From NCBI GenBank assembly GCA_047967505.1, contig CM106541.1: a stretch of 64,000 nucleotides of DNA; one strand, given 5' to 3'. The notes beneath the pieces are model-generated. The model was given only the letters and a program-made list of their open reading frames with translations. It did no database searches and was not told the origin of the DNA. This stretch comes from Dipteris shenzhenensis (taxonomy: Eukaryota; Polypodiophyta; Polypodiopsida; Gleicheniales). Positions 29,516 to 41,700 of this stretch are shown here, piece after piece (the stretch's first letter is position 1; each line of letters opens with the position of its first letter). Position numbers and translations under genes: made by a program.

Positions 29516-30350
29516 TAGCCTGCATTCATAGATGTGGAGAGAGAGAAATATCACCTCTAGAGGCTGCAAGATCACAAATGTGTCAAGTGTCAAAAATTAC
29601 TTTGAACTTGTACAGAGATCTAGCATACAAATGTCTGGACTGTGAAATGTTGATGATGTGGTGGTGAGTGGGATTACATTGAAGAACAGATTGATGAATG
29701 GTACGCTCATGTGAAACCTATGGGGTATTGCATGCAAAGTATCTTGACAATCTCACTATGTTGACAAGTATGTGGATTTTAATGGGAGGTTTATCTCCAA
29801 CATCTGTATTTTGAGGATCTGGGATGCACATGGTAGATCGGGTCAATGGAGAGGAGCTGATTGGGTAAACACATATTTTATAACAGATCTAGTATGATAT
29901 TGTGCATATTCTGAGAGATCAGTAGGATAGAGCACTCAGATGCTCGAATGGCCCAAGATAAAGTAAGACTTTCATCAGGTTGTGGTGCCGTGACATTTTA
30001 AAAAAAACTGGGTATGAAACAAGGTGGCATTAATTGCTCCTCATTGGTTGTTTCTTGATAATGCTCATGATCAGGAGATCCCATTCTTGGCCCTCCCACA
30101 AAGTATTTTCTTGATTTCTCACAATACGGTTGAGCTTTACCTCCTGCATGATTGATATATTGGGCTTCGAGACAAGATGCTTCAGGCTTCTTATATCCAT
30201 GTCGCTGTTTTTTTTAGCGCATATGCTCTTAATTTAAAAATTCATGGTGCATGATGCTGACACAGTGTTTACTTTTGTATCAACAATATTGCAAAGATAA
30301 GTAATGTTTGTGTGAAAACAATAGCAGGCACCACAAAGGACAGTTCTTAC
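29516..30350. other. Presumed intron, no gene recognised
   Basis: Sequence downstream of the CFAP44-like exon at 30498-30351, following its splice donor at 30350-30346. No transposon motif or further exon was found. Confidence 0.45.
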
Positions 30351-30498
30351 TTGCAATCTTGTCAATTCTATCATCAATCAACTTGTTCCATTTGGAAAGC
30401 TCAAGAGCGTTTTGAGCTTCTTGCTTCTTCAATTGCAATTTCAGCTCATCACTGTCTTTCTTGGCATTCATGCTGTCCAAGACTTCCAAATCAATTAC
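30351..30498 (-). CDS. CFAP44: CFAP44-like exon (downstream of the 44.5-kb exon)
   Basis: Minus-strand exon of 148 bases, 49 codons plus one base. The acceptor is TTTCACAG before 30498 and the donor is CAA followed by GTAAGA at 30350-30345. It begins VIDLEVLDSMNAKKDSDELK and ends DDRIDKIA, a heptad-like coiled coil. The preceding exon (44764-44516) ends MLKFGQ in phase 0, so the spliced protein reads LKFGQVIDLEVLDSM. CFAP44 proteins carry a matching LKFG(R/Q).(V/I)DLE.L segment in their C-terminal coiled coil. CFAP44 is a WD-repeat/coiled-coil protein of the axoneme that tethers inner-arm dynein. The call is from memory of the family, not an alignment. The next exon is not in the window as far as I can see. 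Confidence 0.8.
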
Positions 30499-31228
30499 CT
30501 GTGAAACATATTATACTGTCAACATTGTTAAGCATTTGCATAGATTACAAGGCATATTGTACAGATTGAAGGTAAATTCTCTACATATTTTAATATTTTC
30601 TGTACAAGGGCAATGATTAAATTGCCTCTTTCTCCATACAAAATAAGCAAGTAGAATATATATAGATTTCCCTCTTTCCTAAATCCTCAAGGAGGCAGAG
30701 ACATGTCCAGGCAAGGGGAAGCTTCTTTTACAAGTTCCAAGGTGTGTTATGTCCCCTCTTCTTGCTAAATGTTTTGTTCCGCCCTACTTTCCCTCACTGC
30801 CATCCTTCTGCCCCTTTTGGTCACAGCTGTTCTCTCTGCTATTCTGTCTGTTTCTCCCCCATTTTCATCACCCCCCTCCTCCTTTCACTTCGGTTTCCAC
30901 TAGCCTTGGGCTGGTCTTCAGCCTTGGAGGTCCTTCTTACTCCTTTTGCACCTCTAGCCACAGCCGGGGTTCAGGCATTTTCTGCTGCCGTTGTGGGATC
31001 GGACCCTTTACAATCCCCCCTTCTGTCTGCTTGGGGACCCTCGGGAGCCTTTCTTAGTGGCACAAAGGAAGCTCCACCAATTTATCAGCCCATCTTGGCC
31101 TAGGGGAACTCAGGGCCTAGGTCTTGGTTCTTCTCCCCCTTTTTCCTCAATCCCATAAGTTCCCTTCTCCTTCATTCTTTGATATCATGGTTCATCAGTG
31201 TGGACGATATACATTCAATACATTTTCC
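30499..31228. other. Intron part with pyrimidine-rich stretch
   Basis: Upstream of the exon acceptor on the minus strand. 30740-31140 is rich in C and T on the plus strand, like the leader of LINE-B, and keeps an open frame of 119 codons, but no protein motif is seen. It could be the leader of an unrecognised element. Confidence 0.35.
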
Positions 31229-32830
31229 TGGGCAGATTTTTTTATTTTTTTTCAAGAAAATTACTTCATTAAGTATGAATGAAAACCGTGAGAGCAAGCT
31301 CAAATGTGGGAGTACATCATGCAATGCATGAGGAAAAAACAGCTCAAAGTGAGCTAATAAAGAACCAAGGCAGAGACTGAAAATGCCATCTCAACCCTGA
31401 AAGAAGCTCATAGAAGAAAGGAGATCCCCTCCAAACTCTGAAAAAGTAACTCTCCTGACAGTGGCTGCTCTGGAGGATCCCTGCATGCTCGCCCAAATGG
31501 CCATCAGAGTGTGTACTGTGTCAGTCCAAATACTGGCCATAGTCTGGGAAGGGTGAACCTGGATACCCTCCATCACCTCTGTACACCTGGCTCTCCAAAT
31601 ATGCCAAGCTGCAATGCTAGCCAAAATCTCCCAAGACGTGTCTACTGAGGCATGGGCAGCTCTGAAAGGAGTGTGGGGAACATCCTGGGCAGCTTTAAAA
31701 GGAGGGAACAAGACTCCACTAAATGTCGCCGTACAATGAAAGCTGGATCTCGATCATGTCCCTCGAAGGACACCTATGGGCCAGTAAGAGATAACCAAGC
31801 CACTGAACCCCTGGTCATATAGCAAGGTGCTGTATGAAAATCCTAGCAACACCTTTCCAGATCATCGTTGCCTGTTTGCATTCCCAAAGGCAATGCTGTA
31901 CTAACTCAACTGCCATGTGACAACGAGGACAAGTAGGGTCAGCCTCGAACCTGGATCTCCACAGGTTCATTGCAATCCCTCCATCAATAAAAAGCCAAAA
32001 GAAAAGAGTAACCTTTCTATTCTTGAGGAATTTCGAGAGCCTACGCCAAAAGTTTTTCCACACAATTGCGGAAATCTGAAAACTATCCCAGTGTGGTGCT
32101 CTGGAGGGCCTCCAACCTCTACTGTTGAGCTGAAATCTCTGGGCATTTCTAACTATATATCGAAAGAAGGGAAAGCTCTTCTCTTAGTGCCCCTCACCAA
32201 TCCATTCCCACTCCCCTAGGTCCCACTGCAAGAACCTAATAGGGGAACCACTATACAGCCAGAGTCTCCAAGACCCCAGCGCAAGGAGAATAGGATAAAG
32301 GTCAAGATACCACTGTGAATCCCTGCCCCACTCCATGAATCCTGCAATCCTGACAGGCTGAAATGAAATTTCCAAAAGAATATCATCAGAAGATCTGATA
32401 AGTATGGCTCCCAACTAAACATCAAAGACAAGGGTATCCTCATGTGCATCCTGCAATGGAATGACCTGTAACGGAATGCCCGCGTCCCTGAGAACACTCC
32501 CCACCAAGTGGACTTTGTAAGCGGCATGTCATCTGTGTCAATCTACTGTGGCAGAATGGTTGCCTATATCTATTGTATCTTGAGTTCACTCCCTCTGAGG
32601 TGGCCAACTACTAAAAATCTCTGATCTTCTGGAAGTCTCATAAAGGCTTGCCACGCGCCTATAGTAGAGTATTTTTTATGACTCTATGCTTCCCAAGACT
32701 CCCCATAGATCACATATCTGTGCTACCATCCATTGAATCATGATTCAGCACAATCTTGGAAGCCCCCACGATAGCAGCTTTGGTGTTCATGGTGATTGAC
32801 TACTGAAGATATGACTGAATTTGAGGTCCT
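31229..32830 (-). mobile_element. LINE-B 3' half (minus arm of a head-to-head pair)
   Basis: Minus-strand LINE-B ORF2 end: STWWGVFSGTRAF, then a zf-RVT region (CPRCHMAVELVQHCLWECKQ) and TVHTLMAIWASMQGSSRAAT, 3' UTR with GAGCTTGCTCTCACGG and an A-rich tail at about 31229-31255. Many frame breaks. It faces a plus-strand copy starting near 32940. Confidence 0.85.
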
Positions 32831-32939
32831 ACATCCCTCCTATAAAAATCTATGGTGGAGACCTTGAGTGAAGGTGAGTTCCACCAACAGCAAGTAGATA
32901 TCTTAGGTTTACTAGGACAATGTTGATGCTATAGGGAGA

Positions 32940-34880
32940 TGGGGCATTTGGTGCAGATCTAGAGGTTGTATATCTCAGCTCATGAGACCTATCACAAACT
33001 TTCTTTGGAGTGGGTTAAATGGCACCTCAGATGTTGTAGCCAGGGTGGCTTGGGAGACCTCATTCTCCCCACAGGGGAAGGAGGTCTCAATATTGTTGAT
33101 TTGCAGTGTATGGCCTTGCTCTACAAATTTGCAGTGAGAGGATTGATGCCTAGACAGGAGCCTTGCAAAGATTTTTTCCTACGTAGCATACAGTCTTGTA
33201 TACCATCTCATGGGGGAGATTGGATGGACAGCTCGAGATGGATTTTTACTTCAGCCCATCTTAGATCTCCCTCTTCCCCTCTCATGGCTTCCATTATCAA
33301 AGCTTGGGGCAGCTTTAGAGGCACTCTTCAGAGAGTTACACCCTCCTCACGCGAAGAAATAGACAGGCAGCCAGTTATGTGGAATGAATCCATATTGGAT
33401 GAGCATTGAAAATCACTAGGAGTGTCACATTATATGCAACGGTCTAGATGGGAGAGGGGACTTGCTTCCACTGTAGGTGCCTGGCTTCCAGAGGATCAGA
33501 GACTCTTATCAATTGGCCACCTCAGAGGGAGTGCAGTCAGGATGCAACAAATAGAGGCAACCTTACCAGCAGAGTGGATAGATACAGATGACTTGCCGAT
33601 CACAGAGTCCACTTGGTTGGGAGCTTTTACGGGGATGGGTATTCCCTTACAGGTCATTGCCTTGCGGGATGCACATGATGAAACCCTTGTCTTTGATGTT
33701 CAGTTGGGAGGCAGACTTCTCAAATCTTCAAATGATATTCTTTTGGAGATTTCCTTCCAACCTATTAGGAATGCAGGTTACATGGAGTGAGGCACGAACT
33801 CACAGTGGTATCTTGATCCGACCCTGTGCTCCTGGCACTTGGGTCCTGGAGACTCTGGTTATGGTAGTTCTTCCATCAGGTTCTTATAGTGGGACCTAGG
33901 GGAGTGGGAATGGATTGATGAAGGGCACCGAGAGAAGAGCATCCCTTTCTTTCATTACTTATTCAGAAATGCTAGGAGATTTCATCTTAGCAGTAGAGGT
34001 TTGAGGCCCTCCAGAGCTCCTCATTGGAATAGTTTCATATTTATGCAAGGTGTAGAAAAACTTTTGGAGGAGGCTCTAGAAATCCCTCAGAAATAGAAAG
34101 ATCACTCTCTTCTTTTGGCTTTATTCTATTCATGGAGGGATTGCAGTGAACCTGTGGAGATCCAGGTTCAGGGTTAACCCTACTTGTCCTTGATGCCATG
34201 TAGCCATTGAGTCAGTTCAGCATTGCTTTTGGGAGTGCAGACAGGCAAGGACGATCTAGAAGGGTGTTGCTAGGATTCTTTGCATATTTCATAAAACACC
34301 CTTCTTCATGACCTGGGGATCATTGGCATGGTTACCTCTTATTGGCCCTCAGGTGTTTTTCGTGAGAGACATGACTCAAACTCATCATCCTTCATTATAC
34401 GACGACACTCTGTCGAGTCATATTCTCTCCAGGATGTTCCTTTCACTCCTTTCAGAGCTGCTCATGTCTCGGTAGACAGAGCTTGGGAAATTTTGGCTAG
34501 CATTGCATCTTGGTATATTTGGAGGGCCAGATGTACGGAGACGATGGAGGGTTCATAAATTCACCTTTCCCAGTCTATGGCCAGTATATGAACCGATACT
34601 ATACACATGTTGATGGCCATCTGGGCGAGCATGCACGGATCCTCCAGAGCAGCTACAGCCAGGAGAGATTTTTTTTTCAGAGTTTGGAGAGGATCTCCGT
34701 TCATCTCTGAGTCTTCTTCAGGGTCGAGGTGGCATTTTCAACCTCCACCTTGGATTTTTGTTAGCTCTTTTGGACCTGTTTTTTCTTTCATGCATGTCAT
34801 GATGTACTCCCACTTTTGAGCTTGCTCTTGCGGCTTTCATTCATACTTGATGAAGTAATTTTTTTGAAAAAAAAAACAAA
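32940..34880 (+). mobile_element. LINE-B 3' half (plus arm of the pair)
   Basis: Plus-strand LINE-B: GGLNIVDLQCMALLYKFAVR, GLMPRQEPCKDFFLRSIQSC, WDSSRWIF-like and ILLEISFQPIRNAGYME, then the zinc region in broken frames and the tail with GAGCTTGCTCTTGCGG and poly-A at about 34858-34886. It has no GT repeat at its end. 5' truncated. Confidence 0.85.
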
Positions 34881-34894
34881 AAAATGGAATGTGT

Positions 34895-37040
34895 TGCCAT
34901 ATCTACACTTTGGCCACATCTCTGACCGGCGTGTCAGGATTTGTTGCAAGAAGTGAGGCATAAAAATTAGTGTGGCTATATAGGCGCATGATGGCATCAA
35001 GATCAGTATGCAAAACCTCGTATGAGTCAACAAGCTGACTGACACACTCTCCGCTATGGCTCGGGCCATGAGCTACAAAAAAGTGCATGTTGACTCTACC
35101 ACCCATCTCAATGCAAAAGGACTCTCGTGCATGAAAGGCATACTCCAGTCTTTGATCTAACAATGGCTACTGCAGAGCCCTTGCTGCAGCAAGGCGCTCC
35201 TAAATCCAAGCATCTGTAGGCCATTTCTTCTCTTCCCTTTAAAGGGCTGTCAGCTTCCAGCAAAGGTCAAGCTCCTATATGAGTATATCTTGCTTTCTGG
35301 CGTGAGCGACGGAATGATAGAAGTCATTAACGTCACATAGCGCTGCTGCCACAAGAGAAGGATATGACATTGTACTCTGCGTATGGGAAACCCAAATATG
35401 TAAGGACGTCTTGATGAAATCCTCCTCTGCATACAAGGCATCATGGGGTGCGAAATTCATCAACACCACTCAAAAGTGGTATGAAGTAGAAATCCTAGGA
35501 GCAATGCAAATAGAAACACCTTTATCCAAAGCCCAATCATCAACATAAAATATGTCAATGGGTGCATGAATGGTCATCTGAGGTCTCCTATTCGACCATG
35601 AAAATCGGAGAGACTGTGATGACGGCGTGTGAAAAGAATCATCTAACCAAACATCTCTGCCACTAAATTAAGAAGGCATCCCAAGCCACTCTCTCCAAGG
35701 AATGAATACCTCCTTCTCTACCCCCTTTCTTATCAGAGGGAAACTCCACCATGTTCACCCCCTATGACCTAAGAATCTGCAAGGGGTTCCAAGAAACAAG
35801 TTCCTTCCATAGAAGGACACAATCCCTTTGGTTGTTAGGGGCGTAAAGGTTAAGAAAACCAATCTTGTGTCCCCTAATCAGAAGAATGATCCACTGAGCT
35901 TTGAAAGGGTTAATGATACCATGACTAACCACTAGGGGAAGAACGAAATCTGAAAGTAAAATGCATGTCTCTCCCCTAGTACCAAGGGAAGGTGCCCATC
36001 CATATACCTAGCTCCATCCAAGTGTTATAGGGGGTTCCATTGATATTCTTTTCCTTCGAGAACACAAGGTCGATGTCAATGATTTCTCCAAGTCAAGTAA
36101 ATTGCTTTTAGGTCACACATTTTGAGCTGCCTGCAGCAACGATGAGGTATACCACTAAGGCCATGTATGTTCCGACTAAAAATCCTCATCGACGAGAGGA
36201 AGTAGCATGGAACGCCTTGCCCGACCTAGTGGCAGAAATAATCCTCTCAATGGGAGGAGACCTCCTGCTCGAGGAGTGAGGGAGAGAAGAAAGTGGAAGA
36301 AAATCCACGGGTGAAAGAACCCTTCCACTTGAAGGAGTCACCATGAGATCAAAAGGGATGCCAACCATTGCGTCACCGAAGGTGGAGGGGACAAAGTCCT
36401 CATACTACAGAATGTCCACAAGATCCACTAAGGCCGAAAAGGAATTCTTGAAGCTCAGGCATGGTGATGGGGTACATAAGATGCCTACAGTCGAAACTCG
36501 AGAGGAAGTAGTGCCACCCCCTTCCCTTTATCCAGATGGGAAGAAGCGGATGAGGGACGAGCTTGCTTGTAAGATCCTTGTCCCTGAAGATCTATGTTAG
36601 GGGTAGGTAAGGGAGCTGCAAGCACAGTTACATTTGGAGCTGCAATCGGGATAGCATCTAGAGCAAGAATCTGAGGTAAGCAAGGGGAAGCCTCAGGTAC
36701 CACTGGAGAGATTGAAGACTGGGAAACCTCCTGAGTGATAGCCACTAGAGTTGCAGGAGAAGTAGCAAGGGAGGTCCCAACATGAATAGGAGCAAAAGAC
36801 TCAATGGGGCCACCGACCAAGACGGGAATGTCCGTAGTCTACAAGGCAGTGGCCTCCAAAACAGTGGTTATCTGATCTAGAGATGGTGGAGGTCCGAAGA
36901 CCAAAGCCCATCAAGGATGACAGGTGCTGCAGGTGCTAGTTGTGTAGAGCATGAGGTTGATGCCACAATCGCACTTTGCCGAGGATCAGTACCAGCAACT
37001 TATCATGGTGGAGCTGTACCAATACCCTACCGTGGATGGG
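34895..37040 (-). pseudogene. LINE-B 5' half: ORF1 tail, endonuclease, start of RT
   Basis: Minus strand. 36820-36485 is a P/S/A-rich ORF1 tail similar to 62790-62290. About 36180-35240 holds endonuclease remnants (AQWIILLIRGHKIGFLNLYA, then IDRFYV-like region with WALDKGVSICI). 35160-34900 begins the RT region (EYAFHARESFCIEMGGRVNM, SQLVDSYEVL). Stops and frameshifts are frequent. The 3' side stops without poly-A at the tail of the plus-strand LINE-B. Confidence 0.75.
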
Positions 37041-38100
37041 CATTCTGAGGAGGTCGAGGAGAGTCTCTATCAGAAGGCTTTTTAGGCCATGTAAGAGTCT
37101 CATGCAAAATCATGCGGAAAGGAAATGAGGCTATCCTAACCAATCCAAAGAGTAAAGATGCCATGAGCCTCTATGGATGTGTACGTGGAGTAAAGACCAT
37201 GGTCCCACTCTCTCATAAAGGAAGCTCTCCTAGCCGTTGTGGCAATTGGGAGACTTAACCCTACCCTAAGTGGCCAATGAGGGTATATCATTGAGAGGGA
37301 CAAGGGACATAACTCTAGATCCTATCTAGTTTTATGTGCATCTGGAACTCCAAATCTGCCTTGCAATAAGACTAGCAATGATCTCCCAAGCCAAGTCTAC
37401 AAAAAGAGAATGAGGTCTATGTATAGATATCAGCATTGCATCTAGGGTGGTAAGTTGAGGGAATCCTCCATGGATTATACCATGATCGCTCTCCATTCTA
37501 GATATGACAGTTTTCCACAGAAGTCCCTCTCAAAGTTTGATACCTTGCCACACGTTGGGAGAGGACATGTTGCTTCTACTAGATCCTCAAGTAATGCTCT
37601 TTGGGATCTCCATCTTGAAACCCCTACTATACACAAGAGATCTCATTGATGATTAGACTCTTGGCATTACAGTGGCTAATGATCCATAGCGAAGTAGAGG
37701 AAGGATGCACATAGGGAACTCTGGTTGTGGGAGGACTGCCCCCTCAAGGATATGTAGTAGGACCATGGGGAGTGCATTGGACCCACCCACAAGGGTTGTG
37801 CAGGTGTACACCATTTGAATTGGCAAACACCCGTGCAAGTGCCCTTCATCTTGATGCTGTTTGCATTCATTGGCACTTGTGCAATGCTTGGCTTGCAGAC
37901 ATCAAATCCATTGGTTTTTTAGTCGACCAGACTGCCTATTGGCACTTGCTATCGAATTACCTAAGCCAATGAGCCAAAAGTTGAAGGTTCTGGCTGCAAA
38001 GCAACTGTTATATCCTTATTGTAAACACCCTCATGGAGAGCTGATCTTGGATTGATTTTAAAATAAAAAAATATAAGGTTCTCTTATTTGGGAAAAAAAA
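37041..38100. other. Transposon debris; a poly-A end at 38090-38098
   Basis: 37400-37330 on the minus strand resembles the LINE-B C-terminal segment (AWEIIASLIARQIW). 37700-38098 on the plus strand looks like the 3' end of a further retroelement: an open frame (CTPFELANTRASALHLDAVC), a 3' UTR and an A-run at 38091-38098. I cannot name the latter. Confidence 0.45.
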
Positions 38101-38239
38101 GCCTCGTTATGCAAGTAGCGGTAGCATGCAGCCCCTTTCAAACACAATGCTAAGCATTCACCATCTTTGTGAATGGGCACCAAGAGGAGAGTGATGGGAT
38201 GCTGGATAATGCTAGATAGGTATCTCTTAGTAATAAAGA

Positions 38240-38578
38240 AGAGATTTAATTACAAATGGAGTAAGGTTGTGAACTGGTACCAGTGAGCAAGAAGTGGTCA
38301 CACAGAAACTCCAATAGAATGCTCAATGAAAATGAAGTACAAGTACTTGGTATATATAGTACACCAGTACTATACACCAAAATAGACTAAGTCCTAGTCT
38401 ATCCTACACCACCATATTAATGTATGTGTCTACAAATTTCCCTTCAATGATATGGCTGAAGTACTCTGGAATGATCTTAGAAGTACGTGTTGTACCTAAA
38501 GTACCATGGTTTCACAAATTAATCCATGTGTGGATATAACAACCTATGGGAGTATAAAAGAAACAATGTCATTTTACA
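38240..38578 (-). repeat. 3' LTR of copia-1
   Basis: Starts TGTAAAATGACATTG right after the purine tract and shares with the 5' LTR copy the segment from TGTAGACACATAC to the GAGCAAG block. It has a TATA box at about 38350-38358 flanked by an imperfect form of the AGTACTTGG inverted repeat, and further GTAC words at 38460-38510. The 3' boundary near 38240 is approximate. Confidence 0.7.
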
Positions 38579-38587
38579 ACTCCCCTT
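38579..38587 (-). promoter_or_regulatory. Polypurine tract of copia-1
   Basis: AAGGGGAG on the minus strand immediately before the TTGTAAAATG start of the LTR, downstream of RNase H. It is the expected plus-strand primer site. Confidence 0.75.
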
Positions 38588-38893
38588 GACATTGTTTTAA
38601 TGTCCTTGATCCCAAAGTCATGTCGATGGCATGTGAAGCCATTTGAAATACAATCCCGTATGTAGTGATGATGACTTTCAACTTGTTTCATGCGAGCATG
38701 AAAGATATGCAAAAGCTTCCTTAACCACATTCATTCCATAGTGGCTGAATTTGTTGCTTTATACTCTGCTTCACTAGAGCAAAGAGAGACTCGGTCTTGC
38801 TTCTTATTGAGCCAAAAGATACAAGCTGAGCCCAATGAGAAGCAATAGCTGGTAATGGATCTTATATCGTCAATGTCCCCTAATCAATTTGAG

Positions 38894-39045
38894 TCTGTGA
38901 AACCACTCAGAGAAGTGTCACAAGTTGAAGCATAATGCAAACCATAAGAGAGAGTGTCGTGCACATATCTCTGTGAAACCACTCAGAGAAGTGTCACAAG
39001 CTGAAGCATAATGCAAACCATAAGAGAGAGTGTCGTGCACATATC
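38894..39045. repeat. 76-bp direct tandem duplication in copia-1 RNase H
   Basis: 38894-38969 is repeated at 38970-39045 with one mismatch (CACAAGTTGAAGC versus CACAAGCTGAAGC). In protein it doubles the SGFTEICARHSLLWFALC segment in another frame. Confidence 0.95.
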
Positions 39046-39364
39046 TGAGAACTCTTTTGGCTACAATCCAATGTGTGACAGTAGGACAATGCATAAACTG
39101 ACTCAGCAACCTTGTAGCATAGGCAATGTCTAGCCTAGCGGAGCATAACTAAATGAGACTGCCAACCAATTGCCTGTAAAGTGTGCCATCAAACTTTTCA
39201 ACCTCATCATGCTTAGTAAGTTTGAGTCCTTTTTCCAACGGAGTAGCCAGATGTTTGCTTTCTTCCATCTTAAATTTCTTGCAAGAAACCTTTACCATAC
39301 TTTGTCTGTGACATGCATGTTCCCTTTTGGGTATTCCAAAACTCAATGTCAAGACAATAGTGCA

Positions 39365-39688
39365 ATAATGTTGGAATATGAAGCCAAAGTGAGTCTAAAA
39401 TGAGTGTTCTAGGTAGTCTAGGTGTGCTTTATAGTCTAGTGAGTCCTAGACATGCCATGTGTCATATTGGGAGTTATCCCATATACACTATGGCTTTCTA
39501 GAGTCTAGTATCACACTATATAGTGTTGTACTTGTCTTGAGTCTTTTTCATATCAGCCAACATCAAGCTCTTTGGTATCATGTGAGTACTTGTCCATTGC
39601 TTTCATTTTCTTTCCATTTCATTTCCATTATGCTTGTTATCTTTCCTTTCCATTCCTAGTGTTAGCTTGCTTCTCTCCCTACCACTAT
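39365..39688 (+). mobile_element. LTR plus primer site of another copia, inserted in copia-1 RT
   Basis: Plus strand begins TGTTGGAATATG near 39369, shares GGAGTTATCCCATATACAC with the copia-3 LTR (56515-56700, GGACTTATCCCATATACAT), and has TGGTATCATG, a decayed tRNA-Met primer site, at 39573. The copia-1 RT frame is readable on both sides (39690 upward and 39352 downward). Confidence 0.65.
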
Positions 39689-40248
39689 GATCTTTCAAAT
39701 AAGCCCAAATCTGTCATGTCAAATGTCTGACATAAAGCGGACTGCACTGTTGCAATTTGCTGTGTATTACTCCCTGTGAGTAGTATGTCATCCACATGAA
39801 GCACTAGAATGACCAAATCTGCATTTTCTTGCTGAAAATAAAGATTAGGATCTCTATGTGTACAAAGAATTGGGACACCAAAAAATGATATATCTTGTGA
39901 CACCATGCACGGGGTGCTTGTTTGAGCCTATATAAAGATTTCCTAAGCTTGCACACCATGTGCTCTTATCCCTTTACCACAAATCCTTGGGGTTCTTGCA
40001 CATAGACCTCTTCTTTGAGATAAAAAAGATTGCCTTAACATCCAACTGATAGACTGACCAACCATAGTTTGCAGCAAGAGAAATGACACAACGGATGGTT
40101 ATCATTTTGGCTACCGGAGCAAAAGTCTCCTCATAGTAAATCTCCTCTTCTTGAGCATACCCCTTGGCAACAAGACAGGCTTTGTATTTTTCCACAGTAC
40201 CATCGGAATGATACTTAACCTTATAGATCCATTTGGTGCTCACAATAT

Positions 40249-40487
40249 ATATATTACTTCATTAAGTATGAATGAAAACCGCAAGAGCAAGCTCAAATGC
40301 GGGAGTACATCATGTCTCATGCATGAGAAAAAAACCCCAACTCCTCAAAATGAGCTAACAAAAATCCAAGGTGGAGGCTGAAAGTGCCACCTCAACCCTG
40401 AAGGAGACCCATAGAAGAAAGGAGAACCTCTCCAAACTCTGAAAAGTGTACCTCTCCTGGCAGTAAGCTGCTCTGGAGGATCCCGCC
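40249..40487 (-). mobile_element. LINE-B 3' fragment in copia-1 RT with 8-bp target duplication
   Basis: Minus strand carries the last LINE-B codons and 3' UTR (GAGCTTGCTCTTGCGG...TTAATGAAGTAAT). The flanking word CACAATAT occurs at 40241-40248 and 40488-40495, inside the copia RT start (GKNIVSTKWIYK when the insert is removed). The poly-A has been lost or replaced by ATAT. Confidence 0.8.
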
Positions 40488-40553
40488 CACAATATTTTTA
40501 CCAATGGGTGCATCAAACAAATTCCATGTGGCATTCTTTTAAATGGACCTAAT

Positions 40554-41700
40554 TTAAGATTCCATGGCCTTCTGCCATGAAGGATGCCCCTGTGCATCCT
40601 CAAACATTTGAGGCTCAATTTCAGCTTCCATAACGGACGTCATAGATGCAAAATTGACCTGTCCATGAGCACTTTTTGTGATTTCCCTGGTTCTCCCCAA
40701 AGTAGGCTGATCCTTTGCATCCGAAATGGTCAACCTTGCCCATTTTGGAATGGCTTTCTCATTTGTACCTCTTGGAGTTGTATCCTGAGGTTGATCGACT
40801 CCACAACGGTGATAATGTATCCAAACATTGGCCTGTTTTCCGTCACTAGCTGGCTGCTCATCTGGAACATTTGAGGGAGAATCATCCTCAACATGTGGCA
40901 AACTAGCTAAAGTATGAGAGGAGGAAGGAGTATGCTCTGGAGAACCCATATCATCATCATCTTACTGAATTATATCCAAAGGAATATCATCATAAGGTGG
41001 CAAATGCACAGTAGTGGGCTGCATGCATTCGTTTTCAGCAAATGCAACATCTCTGCTGATTATTATCTTCCTGGATGCTGGTTCATAGAGCCTGAAGTCT
41101 TTAATTTCTATACTATATTTAAACAAAATCATAAAATGCTTTTGTCATCAAGCTTTGATCTAAGATGAGATGGAATCAAAGCATAAGCAACTGAGCCAAA
41201 CAATCTGAAATGTTGAACCTTTGGCTTTGAGCCTTAAAACCTCTCAAAAGGTGTCACATTCACCAAAGATTTTGTAGGGCATCTATTATGTATGTATGTG
41301 GCTGTAGTAATGGCCTCTCCCCAAAATGCTTTTGACACTTTCTTGCATTTCAGCATGCATCTTGTCATTTTCCATAAGTGTCCTATTCTTTCTCTCTGAA
41401 ATAGGATTGTGTTGCGGTGTGTATGGCATGGTCTTGTGATGCTTGATCCCATTTTCCTTCAAATACCCTTCAAAGGCATTTGATGTGTACTCTCCCCCAT
41501 TGTCTGAACAAAATGTTTGTATTCTAGAATTGGTTTGGTTCTCAGCCAAGGCTTTAAACTCTTTGAACCAATAAAATTCAGATTTAGTCTTCATGAGGAA
41601 AAGCCATGTGAATCTAGAATATTCATCAATGAAGGTAACAAAATACCTTGCCCCTCTATCGATTGTCACATTCATGCGACCACATACATCACTTAAGCTC
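40554..41700 (-). pseudogene. copia-1 integrase and linker to RT
   Basis: 41675-41286 gives the integrase core TFIDEYSRFTWLFLM (first D), FCSDNGGEYTSNAFE (second D) and NPISERKNRTLME (catalytic E). After a frame break it continues through FERF, VQHFRLFGSVAYALIPSHLR, to the acidic/serine-rich linker at 40949-40554 ending HPSWQKAMES at the start of RT. All three catalytic acids are present but stops interrupt the frame. Confidence 0.88.

Larger units (their letters stand above)
38600..40243 (-). pseudogene. copia-1 reverse transcriptase and RNase H, broken
   Basis: Minus strand: STKWIYKVKYHSDGTVEKYK, ACLVAKGYAQ, EETFAPVAKM (hallmark copia RT motifs), polymerase box LHVDDILLTGSNTQQ (YVDD to HVDD), then after the LTR insertion KHLATPLEKGLKL, YRQLVGSLI, and RNase H YGLHYASACDTSLSGFTE. 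Stops and frame changes, the 39365-39688 insertion and a 76-base tandem duplication make it inactive. Confidence 0.9.

Noticed and set aside
26679-29667. Many short frames on both strands reading IYIYIY/YICMYI
   Set aside because: They are translations of TA/AC simple repeats and carry no gene.
30744-31103. 119-codon plus-strand frame
   Set aside because: C/T-rich composition gives few stops; no domain, no splice context.
37455-37649. 64-codon plus-strand frame
   Set aside because: Lies in LINE-B debris with no recognisable motif.
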